Assembly: GCF_024296685.1 (NCBI RefSeq)
Contig: NZ_CP100763.1
Span: 1,922,001 to 1,986,000 of the forward strand
Direction: 5' to 3'
Length of the DNA: 64,000 bases
Origin: Natrinema marinum
GTDB lineage: Archaea > Halobacteriota > Halobacteria > Halobacteriales > Natrialbaceae
Under the pieces are notes generated by a model. It did not search any database, was not told the DNA's origin, and saw only the letters and a list, made by a program, of their open reading frames with translations. Below, piece by piece: positions 42,841-50,247 of the stretch. The position numbers and the translations under genes were made by a program. The stretch's first letter is position 1. Each line of letters opens with the position of its first letter.

Positions 42841-44157
42841 ATGACCGAGACACCACCCAAGAAACGAATCGGGGTATTGAGCCTGCACAACAGCAAGGAG
42901 ACGAAGGCGATCCTCAACGCGATCGAGGCGCTCGGCCACGAGCCCGTGTGGATTCGCGAAGAGACGCTCTCGCTCGCGGTCGATGGCGGCCGCGGTCGCG
43001 TCGAGCCGGACGTCGACGCGGTGGTGAACCGGCTGCTATTGACGAAGAGCGACACGGGGCTCGCGGACCTCGGGGTGGTTGAACTCTTCGAGGACCACGA
43101 GATCCCCGTGTTGAACCCGAGCGCAGCCGTCCTCCGGACGACGTACGAGCCCGCGGCGCTGCGCATCCTCGCCGACGCGGGTGTCTCCGTCCCTGACACC
43201 TACCAGGACTTCGACGGCCGAAGCGACGGGGCCGGCAGCGGCGACCGGCGCTACGTCCGCAAGCCCGTGCTCGGCACGAACGGCGCCGGCGTCTCGATCG
43301 CCGAGGAGGCCGACGACCGCCCGCCCGCGTCGCGCCGAACACTCATCCAGGGATTCGTCGACACGGGCGATCGCGCCTCCGACGTCCGCATCTACGTCGT
43401 TGGCGGCGAGGTTGTCGGCGCGATGCGGCGGCACGCGCCCGACGGCGACTGGCGGACGAACGTCGCGGTTGGCGGGGCGGTCGAGAACGTCACCCACGAC
43501 CTCGACGATGGCGTCCGCGAGACCGCGGTGCGCGCCGTCGACGCGCTCGACCTCGACGTCGCGGGCGTTGACGTCATCGGGACGGAGCGCGATCCGTACG
43601 TCCTCGAAGTGAACGCCACCGCGGGGTTCAAGGGATTCTTCGAGGCGACGGGCGCGAGCCCCGCGCCTTACATCGCGCGCCTCGCCATCGAGCGCGCCGG
43701 CGGGACGGTCGACGATGCGGGGTTCGCCGACCACGAGACCCGCCTCGCCGACGAGTGGCCGGCGTGTGCGCCCGACCTCGGCCCCGACGAGGACTTCCGT
43801 ACTGTTGGCTACACCGAGCGCGTGGACGTCGCCGCCGGCGGCGGCATCGCGACCGCGGTTGCGAAGTCCGACACAGGGGCCAAGCGTACCACCGTCGACC
43901 TCTCGCTCGCCGCCGAGGTCGGCGCCGGCCCCCTTGAAGGCACGACGAGCGTCCGCTCCGGCTCCTCGAAGTCGAGCAGTTCGCGTCCCCTCGTCACCCT
44001 CGACGTCCGCGTCGGCGACCGCTGGCACGAGGTCACCGCGGACGTCATCGACCGCGAGCATATGAACTACCCCGTTCTGCTCGGCCGGGATATCCTCGAT
44101 GACTACTTCGTCAACGTCTCGACGCGCGCTGTCGGTGACGAGACGAACGAGGAATGA
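42841..44157 (+). CDS. RimK-like ATP-grasp ligase fused to retropepsin-like domain
   Basis: 438 residues from the ATG at 42841 (a GTG nine bases upstream is in frame). Residues about 8-290 form a RimK/LysX-type ATP-grasp ligase: KPVLGTNGAGVS phosphate loop, IQGFVDTG, DVRIYVVGGEVVGAMRR and LEVNATAGFKGF with the metal Asn. Residues 320-430 match the RimK-associated ATP-dependent protease family (PF05618): SDTGAKRTTVD (D-T-G-A at 344-347) and MNYPVLLGRDIL. RimK-type enzymes add glutamate or other amino acids to a peptide, protein or cofactor tail; the second domain may trim it. A T-rich run follows the stop. Confidence 0.85.
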   Translation: MTETPPKKRIGVLSLHNSKETKAILNAIEALGHEPVWIREETLSLAVDGGRGRVEPDVDAVVNRLLLTKSDTGLADLGVVELFEDHEIPVLNPSAAVLRTTYEPAALRILADAGVSVPDTYQDFDGRSDGAGSGDRRYVRKPVLGTNGAGVSIAEEADDRPPASRRTLIQGFVDTGDRASDVRIYVVGGEVVGAMRRHAPDGDWRTNVAVGGAVENVTHDLDDGVRETAVRAVDALDLDVAGVDVIGTERDPYVLEVNATAGFKGFFEATGASPAPYIARLAIERAGGTVDDAGFADHETRLADEWPACAPDLGPDEDFRTVGYTERVDVAAGGGIATAVAKSDTGAKRTTVDLSLAAEVGAGPLEGTTSVRSGSSKSSSSRPLVTLDVRVGDRWHEVTADVIDREHMNYPVLLGRDILDDYFVNVSTRAVGDETNEE

Positions 44158-44166
44158 AATTCCATC

Positions 44167-44174
44167 TTTTTCTT
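44167..44174 (+). terminator. T-rich terminator after the RimK-like gene
   Basis: The run tttttctt starts 10 nt past the stop codon. Archaeal transcription commonly ends at such U-tracts without a hairpin. Confidence 0.45.
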
Positions 44175-44491
44175 GCGAGTGAGATGCACGTGGGACGGGA
44201 AGTGCCCCGCGAAGGTACAAACGGCTGAGCGCTTCGCGCTCGGTGATCCGCTAACCACGTGGAAGGTCCAGATTACGCTCCGTATTCGCACTGCTGCACG
44301 ACCCCTGTCGAATTCGCCTCTCCGTTTCGGACGGTGTCCGGGGTTGTGCTTGCTCGAGGGTGCTGTTCGAGACGGGTGAGAAAAGCATCGTCCACCCCTC
44401 CCCCACTGGCCATATGTTGATAAATTCGCCATAATCAAAGAAAATACTGATGTCTCCCTGTCGCTAAGATTTATAATGAAGGGGGGATAGC

Positions 44492-44650
44492 ATGGGAACG
44501 CTCAAACTATTTCGGAATAAAGGCCGTAAGAAGAGGGCCACCAGCAAAACGGAACTATACGAATGCCGCAACTGTGGCCAAAAATTCGCAATAGACGTTG
44601 ACAAGTGTTTCACCTGCGATTCAGAGGAGATTGCTCACTACGAATTTTGA
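44492..44650 (+). CDS. 52-residue zinc-ribbon protein
   Basis: ATG at 44492, preceded by a strong Shine-Dalgarno-like aaggggggat and by an AT-rich tttataatg box at 44470-44478. The product starts MGTLKLFRNKGRKKRAT and carries CRNCGQKF then KCFTCDSEE, a two-knuckle C-x2-C...C-x2-C zinc ribbon. Size and basic N terminus suggest a nucleic-acid-binding or regulatory small protein, a class abundant in haloarchaea. A large palindrome begins 13 bp after its stop and may end its transcript. Confidence 0.72.
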   Translation: MGTLKLFRNKGRKKRATSKTELYECRNCGQKFAIDVDKCFTCDSEEIAHYEF

Positions 44651-44662
44651 ATTCGCACCTCC

Positions 44663-44752
44663 GTTAGCTTAACCGAGGCGCTGTATCCCCTCCCTACTCG
44701 CGCCTTCGGCGCTCGTTGAGGAAGGGGGCTTAGCGCCTCGGTTGAGCTAAAC
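44663..44752. repeat. 90-bp nested imperfect palindrome
   Basis: Outer arms at 44663-44682 and 44732-44752 match over about 20 bp with one G-T and one extra base; the core is aaccgaggcgct / agcgcctcggtt, 12 bp perfect. Inside, a C-rich tract (ccccctccct-like) faces aaggggg, and the centre has gcgcc-ttc-ggcgc. The whole could form a cruciform or a long RNA hairpin. Could be a MITE-like IS relic, a terminator or both. Confidence 0.65.
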
Positions 44753-44775
44753 CCTTACAATATACGTGAGTATAA

Positions 44776-45168
44776 TCACGCCGGTGCAAAGTCGGGGGAA
44801 TGCTGGCCGATCGGGAGGTCAATGTCGATCTCGTCGTACCAAACGACTGGACGCTTCGCGCGACCGTTCTGCTCGAGTTCGATGAGGCCGTAGTCAGCAA
44901 GTTCAGTCACGTTTTGGGTGACTTCTGGCGGGTGACGATCGACGATCCGGGCGAGTTCACGAATACTCTCTGGTTCGTGGTCGGCGATCGCCTCGAGGAG
45001 CTCAAGATTCGTTGGTCGGAAAATACGGCCAAATGTCTCGAGGTCCTCAACCGAGAGCGTCGAGGGTTTTGGGTCGACACTTTCACCGGCATCGAGAGCT
45101 GCGAAGGTATCTTCGAGGTCGCTGCGATCCGAATCAGCACCGATCTTGACGTGGAGCGTTCCAGACAT
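44776..45168 (-). CDS. HVO_A0114-type winged-helix antitoxin
   Basis: 130 residues with a helix-turn-helix core: FRPTNLELLEAIADHEPESI, RELARIVDRHPPEVTQNVTE, and a wing LIELEQNGRAKRPVVWYDEI. This is the halophilic HVO_A0114-like DNA-binding family often found next to a TumE-type toxin. It lies 79 bp after the toxin gene on the same strand and probably represses the pair. Confidence 0.8.
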   Translation of the reverse strand: MSGTLHVKIGADSDRSDLEDTFAALDAGESVDPKPSTLSVEDLETFGRIFRPTNLELLEAIADHEPESIRELARIVDRHPPEVTQNVTELADYGLIELEQNGRAKRPVVWYDEIDIDLPIGQHSPDFAPA

Positions 45169-45247
45169 TGGTTTTTGAGGTTTGATTTTCTATGTAGTCG
45201 ACTGCGGTACGTGATGAGCGGTATTCCGTCGGTCAACCACCGTCGCA

Positions 45248-45544
45248 CTACCAGTCGTCTCGTTTGTCGAAGGGGAGTGCCGCCCGCCATGTTCGGTAGA
45301 GCATCTGCAACCCAGGGTAGTCCGTTTCGACCGTTTCTGAGCCGAGATGCAGTTCATGGACGCCGTGGTGGTTGTCGAACCGAATGAACGGGTCGTCAGC
45401 GCCGGCCTCTCCGTAGTGAAACGCGTATTTGAGCCCCTCCGTGAACTTCTTCGACTCGGGCACGGCGAGCACACGAACGCGGGCGATAGTTCCGTCCGCA
45501 TAGGCTTCAATCTCATCGCGGACGACGGTGACATCATCGCTCAT
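45248..45544 (-). CDS. TumE-family (DUF6516) toxin
   Basis: 98 residues with the DUF6516 pattern: ARVRVLAVPESKKFTEGLKY, then FIRFDNHHGVHELHLG, the central strand-turn with conserved Asp-Asn and His residues. TumE-type proteins are growth-inhibiting RNases or transferases paired with a helix-turn-helix antitoxin encoded next to them. First gene of the pair. Confidence 0.8.
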   Translation of the reverse strand: MSDDVTVVRDEIEAYADGTIARVRVLAVPESKKFTEGLKYAFHYGEAGADDPFIRFDNHHGVHELHLGSETVETDYPGLQMLYRTWRAALPFDKRDDW

Positions 45545-45924
45545 CGCTCATCGCTGTCTGTTAGTATTCTCCCTAACACCATAACTGTCACGGGCCGGTC
45601 ACGCGCTTGGTCTGCCGGCACTGCGTGCCGAGTGGTGGCAGCGCCCTGCTCTGGGAGGCTGCTGGTCGCCAGCACGATCTCGAGCGACCGCCCCCGCTGC
45701 TGGCCGGCCGACCAGTGCCGCGGCCGATGCGGGGCGCGCTGTCCAAGTGTCGGCCCTCCATCCCGCCGACCGTCCGGGAGGGAAGGACGTCACGTCGCAC
45801 CGACAAAAACCGAGCCTCCTCTCTCGCAACTGTGTCTGCAGTGAGTGGTGCCCACCACTGTAACCGAGGCCGAGGCCACCGCAGGAGCGAAATCTACAGG
45901 CCGGCGCGCCGTCACAGTGTCGGT
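45545..45924. other. Spacer without a gene
   Basis: About 380 bp before the next small gene. Frames through it are rich in Arg, Pro and Cys and look non-coding. No repeat or RNA gene recognised. Confidence 0.4.
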
Positions 45925-46203
45925 ATGAGCCCGACAGTTGCCGACCTCCGGAATGAGATCAGGACCGCCGTCGGCCGGTTTGAACGTGTTGAATCGACAG
46001 CCTTCACCAAAGAAGACCTCGCCGCGATCTGTGAGGCCGTCGACTACGACATCACGACGGACCGGCTGCCGCCGAAGGCGCAGATGCGAGCGGGGATTCT
46101 CCGGCAAATCGGCGAACTCGATGCGGATGATTCGTCGCAGGCGGACCACGCCTTCCGGAAAGCGGAGCTCGAGTCAATCGTAGACGTGCTTCGAGCTCAG
46201 TAA
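45925..46203 (+). CDS. Small haloarchaeal protein of unknown function
   Basis: 92 residues from the ATG at 45925; the longer reading lacks protein character. The sequence is helical and acidic: MSPTVADLRNEIRTAVGRFE, then FTKEDLAAICEAVDYDI and a C-terminal helix (DHAFRKAELESIVDVLRAQ). The clean helix pattern and codon use suggest a real gene. No family is recognised with certainty; it lies in a region of toxin-antitoxin genes and decayed sequence. Confidence 0.6.
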   Translation: MSPTVADLRNEIRTAVGRFERVESTAFTKEDLAAICEAVDYDITTDRLPPKAQMRAGILRQIGELDADDSSQADHAFRKAELESIVDVLRAQ

Positions 46204-46278
46204 CGACCGGCGGCGCAGCCACGACCACCGGCGCTGTCGAGGCTGGTGTGCATCTCCCAACTGCAGAAGCGGGGTTGA

Positions 46279-46437
46279 TTCCTCGAGGTCTCCCGACGTC
46301 CTGCGCCCGCGGCGGCCGAGTCCGTCGCCGACAAACTCCTCGACCCCGTCCCGCCCTGGGTCGACGATGCCGACGAGTATGGCCTCGTGGAACTGACCGC
46401 TGAGCCGGTGCCGTACAGTGACTGGCCTGAGGGCTGA
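46279..46437 (+). pseudogene. Gene fragment in decayed region
   Basis: A 52-codon stretch without a start codon ends with DADEYGLVELTAEPVPYSDW and a stop. The pattern is protein-like but the upstream frame is closed by a TGA at 46276-46278. The following 300 bp include another protein-like piece (CWEHYVPLVRAGLIEKGLP near 46650-46706) resembling the HLP-L motif of DUF7344-like winged helices. The whole 46.2-46.7 kb interval looks like eroded genes. Confidence 0.35.
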
Positions 46438-46734
46438 ACGACAGTGGTATGTGGACCCGGCCACTGCCAGACAGACCCATGCAAGCAGAACGCTCAGCAC
46501 ACCGGTCAGCGCGGCTAAGCGTTCCCCAGCAACGAGAACCCATTGGAGCGCACTCGTAGGATCAAGAAGGGCCCGAACTGCATGAGTATGACTCCGGTCG
46601 CGAAGATATGGCTCGTGCTTAGCTGTCGGCCAGTTGGGAGCGTTCATCTGCTGGGAACACTACGTGCCGCTGGTTCGGGCCGGCCTGATCGAGAAAGGGC
46701 TTCCGCTGTCTAGCTGTCATCGCCGCCCGACGTC

Positions 46735-46929
46735 CTACTTCATCTCGCTGCGCGCCCCCCACGCCTTCGCGGCCGCGTCGCTGTCGGCCCAGAGGCCAGC
46801 TCCGGCCTGAATGCTCTCGCGGCGCTCGCGGATAAGCCGGGAGGGCAGCTCGTCGAACGTCTCGTCCTCGCTTTTCAGTGCGGCGAGCGCCGCGTGGGTG
46901 TCATCGGCGACACGGATGCTTTTGCTCAT
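46735..46929 (-). CDS. VapB-like antitoxin, no toxin next to it
   Basis: 64 residues from the ATG at 46927-46929. MSKSIRVADDTHAALAALKS is the ribbon-helix-helix-like opening of halophilic VapB antitoxins (DUF7557 type), followed by EDETFDELPSRLIRERRE and a toxin-binding tail. A PIN toxin would be expected just downstream on the minus strand, where only decayed sequence is present. It is thus an orphan. Confidence 0.7.
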   Translation of the reverse strand: MSKSIRVADDTHAALAALKSEDETFDELPSRLIRERRESIQAGAGLWADSDAAAKAWGARSEMK

Positions 46930-47091
46930 AGTTGACTGTATACAGCGCCGTATCCGTGACGCTTCCGCCGGCGTCGACACGGCGGACATCGACGACGCGA
47001 CGGCCCAGAAATTCCTCGTCGAAATTTCTATTCTATTACTGTAGTGTGACGGCACACTAGGCTTTTCATGGCCGGTCACATACCGGGAAGT

Positions 47092-47343
47092 ATGAACAGC
47101 GACAGAATCGACGCCGAAAGCAAGGTATCTGGAAACCAGGCAAACATCCCCGCCCGGATTCGGCGTGAACTCAATATCGACGATGGTGATCAGCTCCGTT
47201 GGCATCTCGAAGACGACGGAAGCATTCGGGTCCAAGTCATCCAACAACAAACAGGCACATTCGCCGACTTCGACGGCTACGCTGGTGAGGAACCGACCGA
47301 TGTAACGAGCGATCACGACGCCTGGGGCGTCAACGTCGAGTAA
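47092..47343 (+). CDS. AbrB/MazE-fold antitoxin (VapB)
   Basis: 83 residues from the ATG at 47092; an ATG 24 bp upstream is possible. The swapped-hairpin signature is clear: KVSGNQANIPARIRRELNID, DGDQLRWHLEDDGSIRV. The acidic C terminus (DFDGYAGEEPTDVTSDHD) would block the toxin. Its TAA lies directly against the ATG of the PIN gene, so the two form one unit. Confidence 0.85.
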   Translation: MNSDRIDAESKVSGNQANIPARIRRELNIDDGDQLRWHLEDDGSIRVQVIQQQTGTFADFDGYAGEEPTDVTSDHDAWGVNVE

Positions 47344-47778
47344 ATGCCTCGTGCACTCATCGATACGACAGTCCTCTTTGCCGCTGCATACCGGCGGGAT
47401 GGATCCCACGATGCTGCGCTTCCCGTGCTCCAAGGAATCGACAATGGAACGCTCCCAGAAGCAGTCGTCCTCGATTACGTTCTCGCGGAAACGCTCAACG
47501 GACTTACGACCCACGCCGGCCACGACGCAGCCGTCGACCTCCTCGATCGCATCGAAGAAAACGCCCGCTTCCACATCGACTCACTCACCACCGATGCCCT
47601 CGCGACGGGGAAGGCCCTCTTTCGCCAACACGAACCCCTCTCCTTCGTCGATGCCTGTATTGTCGCATATATGCAAACTGAGGGGGTCGGCTACTTGTAT
47701 GCGTTTGACGATGATTTTGACGCTGTCGAGGATGTCTATCGGCTCGATACAGCAACGAATCCCTACGATCCGAACTGA
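47344..47778 (+). CDS. PIN-domain toxin (VapC)
   Basis: A 144-residue PIN nuclease. Acidic residues expected for metal binding are in ALIDTTVLFAAA (Asp7), LDYVLAETLNGL (Glu), LSFVDACIVAYM (Asp) and YAFDDDFDAV (Asp). VapC enzymes cut tRNA or rRNA when released from the antitoxin. Stop-start spacing with the antitoxin is zero. Confidence 0.88.
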   Translation: MPRALIDTTVLFAAAYRRDGSHDAALPVLQGIDNGTLPEAVVLDYVLAETLNGLTTHAGHDAAVDLLDRIEENARFHIDSLTTDALATGKALFRQHEPLSFVDACIVAYMQTEGVGYLYAFDDDFDAVEDVYRLDTATNPYDPN

Positions 47779-48169
47779 CGCGAGCAGATATTGCGGCTGG
47801 CGACGACGTTCGGTCTCAAGACAGGCCACCAACCGTGCGGGCAGACGACCAGTGGCAGGCGGGGACGACAGAACGGGCCACGCCACCTGCCAGCGACCGC
47901 GGTGCAGGCCGATTCAGCGTCGGTGTGGGCCCGTGACTCACCGATGATTGCCCGGCTGAGAGTGGCGGTGGGCTAGAGCTGTCTCCGTATCCGTGGACAG
48001 TTGTCGTCTCCGGAAGAGATGTTCGAGACCGTATTCGGACGTACCCGCCGAGACCCGCTCGAGAGAGCCACCGACAGCTAACTGACCTACTAACCAACTG
48101 CCTGCGTGATGTGTGGGTGTTGCGTGCTGAGAGAGTTAGCCCCTCTCGCGGGTGTGTTCTACCCAGTGT
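47779..48169. other. Spacer, probably eroded
   Basis: About 390 bp between the vapBC pair and the four-gene operon on the other strand. It contains short frames without conserved features. Nothing definite is seen. Confidence 0.4.
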
Positions 48170-49096
48170 CTACGGGTGGCTGTGGACGCCACCTGTCTTC
48201 GGAGTCTGTTCTGGTGTGCATGAGTTTGGTGTCTCACCGGGGATCTCTGCGTCGGTGGGGAGTATGAGCCGACGTTCGGTGTACTCGAGGCCGTTCTTGC
48301 GCTCGGTGCGTTTCCGAACCGCAACACGGTGATTCGAGAGGTCGAGGATGGCATCAATCGTCCGGGAGACGAGTTTCTTCGCGTATGTCTCGCTCGTTCC
48401 AGGCTCTTGTCGGCGGATCCAGTGTTTCAGATCGCTCGCCTTGACGTACTCGGCGATCTCCTTACAGCCCGATTTCCACGGGTTGTCGCCAACGCTTGAG
48501 TCAGTTCGTGCTTTCCAGAGTGTTGCGGCGAGCCGTGTCGGGAGGGCATTTGCCGTCGAGCGAAGCATCTCTTCGTCCATTTGGGCGAGTTGCTGAATCG
48601 GGAGCAAATCGCCGTGGGCGAGCGTGACGCTGCCGCCGCGGTCGAGTGGATCTTCCGAGTGAGGGAGGCGGTAATAGGGGTGGCCGTCGTCTTTGGTGAT
48701 TCGCTCGAGGTGATCTCCGTCGATATCGATTTCGTGATGGTCGACGGTCTCCGTGCGGAGGTGGGCCCCCTTCTCGAGTTCGCGGGCCTGGAGTTCTTCG
48801 ATACGCTGTTTGTTCGCGCCTGATCGCTTGCGCGCCGCATCCGTGAGTGCGTCAAGCCGCGTGGTTTCCTGTTCGTAGTCCTCGAGCCGGTCGCGAAGAT
48901 GGTGGGTTGTCTCCTGGAGGTCCGTTTTCTCAGTTTCGAGTCGCTCGAGTTTGTTATTGGTTTGCTCGAGGTCGCCCTCGAGCGTCTCGACGCGCTCCGT
49001 GAGTCGTTTGTTCTGCTTCCGGAGGTGGTCGATGGCTTCTATGAGGGTACCGATGTCGACATCTCCGTGTTCCGAGAGACTACGCATCAGCGTCAC
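48170..49096 (-). CDS. Coiled-coil protein with putative C-terminal DNA-binding domain
   Basis: 308 residues, last gene of a four-gene overlapping operon. Residues about 15-110 are a long heptad-rich coiled coil (LRKQNKRLTERVETLEGDLE and onward). The middle is acidic (HHEIDIDGDHLERITKDDGH). Residues about 165-290 are helical with a probable winged-helix ending (YAKKLVSRTIDAILDLSNHR, then TERRLILP). No family recognised. It overlaps the preceding gene by 17 nt. The layout would suit a DNA-bridging, replication or partition factor, but this is speculation. Confidence 0.75.
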   Translation of the reverse strand: MTLMRSLSEHGDVDIGTLIEAIDHLRKQNKRLTERVETLEGDLEQTNNKLERLETEKTDLQETTHHLRDRLEDYEQETTRLDALTDAARKRSGANKQRIEELQARELEKGAHLRTETVDHHEIDIDGDHLERITKDDGHPYYRLPHSEDPLDRGGSVTLAHGDLLPIQQLAQMDEEMLRSTANALPTRLAATLWKARTDSSVGDNPWKSGCKEIAEYVKASDLKHWIRRQEPGTSETYAKKLVSRTIDAILDLSNHRVAVRKRTERKNGLEYTERRLILPTDAEIPGETPNSCTPEQTPKTGGVHSHP

Positions 49097-49319
49097 CTCC
49101 TTCGAGCTGGGGGTGAGCGTGAGAGGCCGTCGTTTCTGCGTCGTCGGTGACGGTGAATGAGAGTTCTTCGAGATACTCGATGCCGACCTCTCGCCACTGG
49201 GATTCGCTGAGTTCGAACTCGATGCGCGCCCACGCGTACTCGCCGCCGGATTGGGGCTCGAAGACGAGCTTTCGCAGTGGGCCCTGTGCGGGCGTCCACT
49301 GCAGGGACAGTGCGTCCAT
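49080..49319 (-). CDS. Small protein of the four-gene operon (79 aa)
   Basis: The sequence is beta-rich: MDALSLQWTPAQGPLRKLVF, GGEYAWARIEFELSESQWRE and LEELSFTVTDD. Start codon shares a base with the stop of the upstream 37-residue gene (TAATG), and its end overlaps the coiled-coil gene. Function unknown; small size and tight coupling suggest a structural partner of the coiled-coil protein. Confidence 0.7.
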   Translation of the reverse strand: MDALSLQWTPAQGPLRKLVFEPQSGGEYAWARIEFELSESQWREVGIEYLEELSFTVTDDAETTASHAHPQLEGGDADA

Positions 49320-49432
49320 TATCGCCCCTCCGCAGCCTGCTCGAGCAGTTCGCAGTAGGCGCGTTCGAGATCGCCCGGGGTTATGGGGTGCTCAAGCTCG
49401 AGTGTGACGGAGACTCGTCGTTCGTCGGTCAT
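49319..49432 (-). CDS. 37-residue protein of the four-gene operon
   Basis: MTDERRVSVTLELEHPITPG followed by a helix (DLERAYCELLEQAAEGR). It overlaps the upstream gene by 4 nt and the downstream one by 1 nt. A strand-then-helix micro-protein; no family known to me. Retention of both overlaps argues it is expressed. Confidence 0.62.
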   Translation of the reverse strand: MTDERRVSVTLELEHPITPGDLERAYCELLEQAAEGR

Positions 49433-49797
49433 CGCCGATCGCCCTCGTGCATCGCGGCGAAGATGTCTGTGACGTCGAGGCAGACCGGGCGGTCTGTCCA
49501 GCCTCTGACCGAGTCGACGTATGCGACCCACTTATCGCGATCTTCGTCGCGCTCGAGTTCTTCGATGTGATCTAATTCGCCCCGAACGCGGAACCAGTAG
49601 AGTCCTGCATCGTCTGGAAGGAATCGTTCCGCGCGATCTGGCGTTACGTAGACGGTGTTCGTGGCCTCATCGACGTGATGATGGTATCCTTCGCCGTCTT
49701 TCCCGAGGTAGTCGTAGTAGCTCCCCGATTGCTCGAGGATGATCTCATTTTGCTGTCCATCCGAAACGTCTACTGTAGTAGATGACGTAGTTGCCAT
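49429..49797 (-). CDS. First gene of the four-gene operon (122 aa), unknown function
   Basis: Start chosen at the ATG at 49795-49797, with a ggag about 10 nt before it; a GTG at 49864-49866 adds 23 residues and would be near-leaderless relative to the inverted-repeat promoter at 49894-49901. Marked sequence features are SGSYYDYLGKDGEGYHHHVD, NTVYVTPDRAERFLPDD, LYWFRVRG and a C-terminal VCLDVTDIFAAMHEGDRR. No enzyme motif is recognised. Leads a tightly overlapped set transcribed away from a winged-helix gene. Confidence 0.72.
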   Translation of the reverse strand: MATTSSTTVDVSDGQQNEIILEQSGSYYDYLGKDGEGYHHHVDEATNTVYVTPDRAERFLPDDAGLYWFRVRGELDHIEELERDEDRDKWVAYVDSVRGWTDRPVCLDVTDIFAAMHEGDRR

Positions 49798-49893
49798 TGC
49801 TGGTTGCTCCAGCACGGGGTCGGTGCCTGAAACACCGGCCTCAAATTCTACTGAGGCATCCCGCACTTGCTAACCTCTAGGAACCCCTCTGTC

Positions 49894-49948
49894 TTAGAAC
49901 TTGTGCTATCTGCACATGCTTATCTGGTGTTCGTAGCAGCAGTTCTAA
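49894..49948. promoter_or_regulatory. Divergent promoters with matching inverted boxes
   Basis: TTAGAACT at 49894-49901 and AGTTCTAA at 49941-49948 are exact inverted copies. Each lies about 25-32 nt before a possible start (49866 GTG on the minus strand; 49968/49974 ATG on the plus strand), which fits TATA-box positions of two facing-away promoters. A hairpin-like gtgc-tatct-gcac is between them. A symmetric operator for the winged-helix protein is likely. Confidence 0.5.
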
Positions 49949-49967
49949 ATGCGTACTAGTGGAATAT

Positions 49968-50228
49968 ATGCGCATGGCGGCTACACAAGGAAGCAAATCG
50001 ATGGATCCTGACGATCTCAGACCCGCTGACGAGGCGATCCTTGACGAACTAAAGGGTGGTCGAGTAACGAAGGGTGCGTTAGTAGATTGGACAGGTTATT
50101 CGAGAAACACGGTCTACAATCGCCTCGAGGTCCTTGAGGCCGCTGGCTACATCAAATGTATTCATGAAGGGACTCGGCTATTCGAACTCGTCAATGATCC
50201 TCGAAAAGAAAAGGAACAATATCAGTAG
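49968..50228 (+). CDS. Winged-helix regulator divergent from the four-gene operon
   Basis: 86 residues from the ATG at 49968 (alternatives 49959 GTG, 49974 ATG). The wing-helix core is LRPADEAILDELKGGRVTKG, ALVDWTGYSRNTVYNRLEVL, EAAGYIKCIHEGTRLFELV, a MarR/ArsR-like halophilic pattern frequent in plasmids, proviruses and islands. Probably controls the divergent operon and itself. Confidence 0.82.
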   Translation: MRMAATQGSKSMDPDDLRPADEAILDELKGGRVTKGALVDWTGYSRNTVYNRLEVLEAAGYIKCIHEGTRLFELVNDPRKEKEQYQ

Positions 50229-50247
50229 CAGGAACTACTCACCTGAT

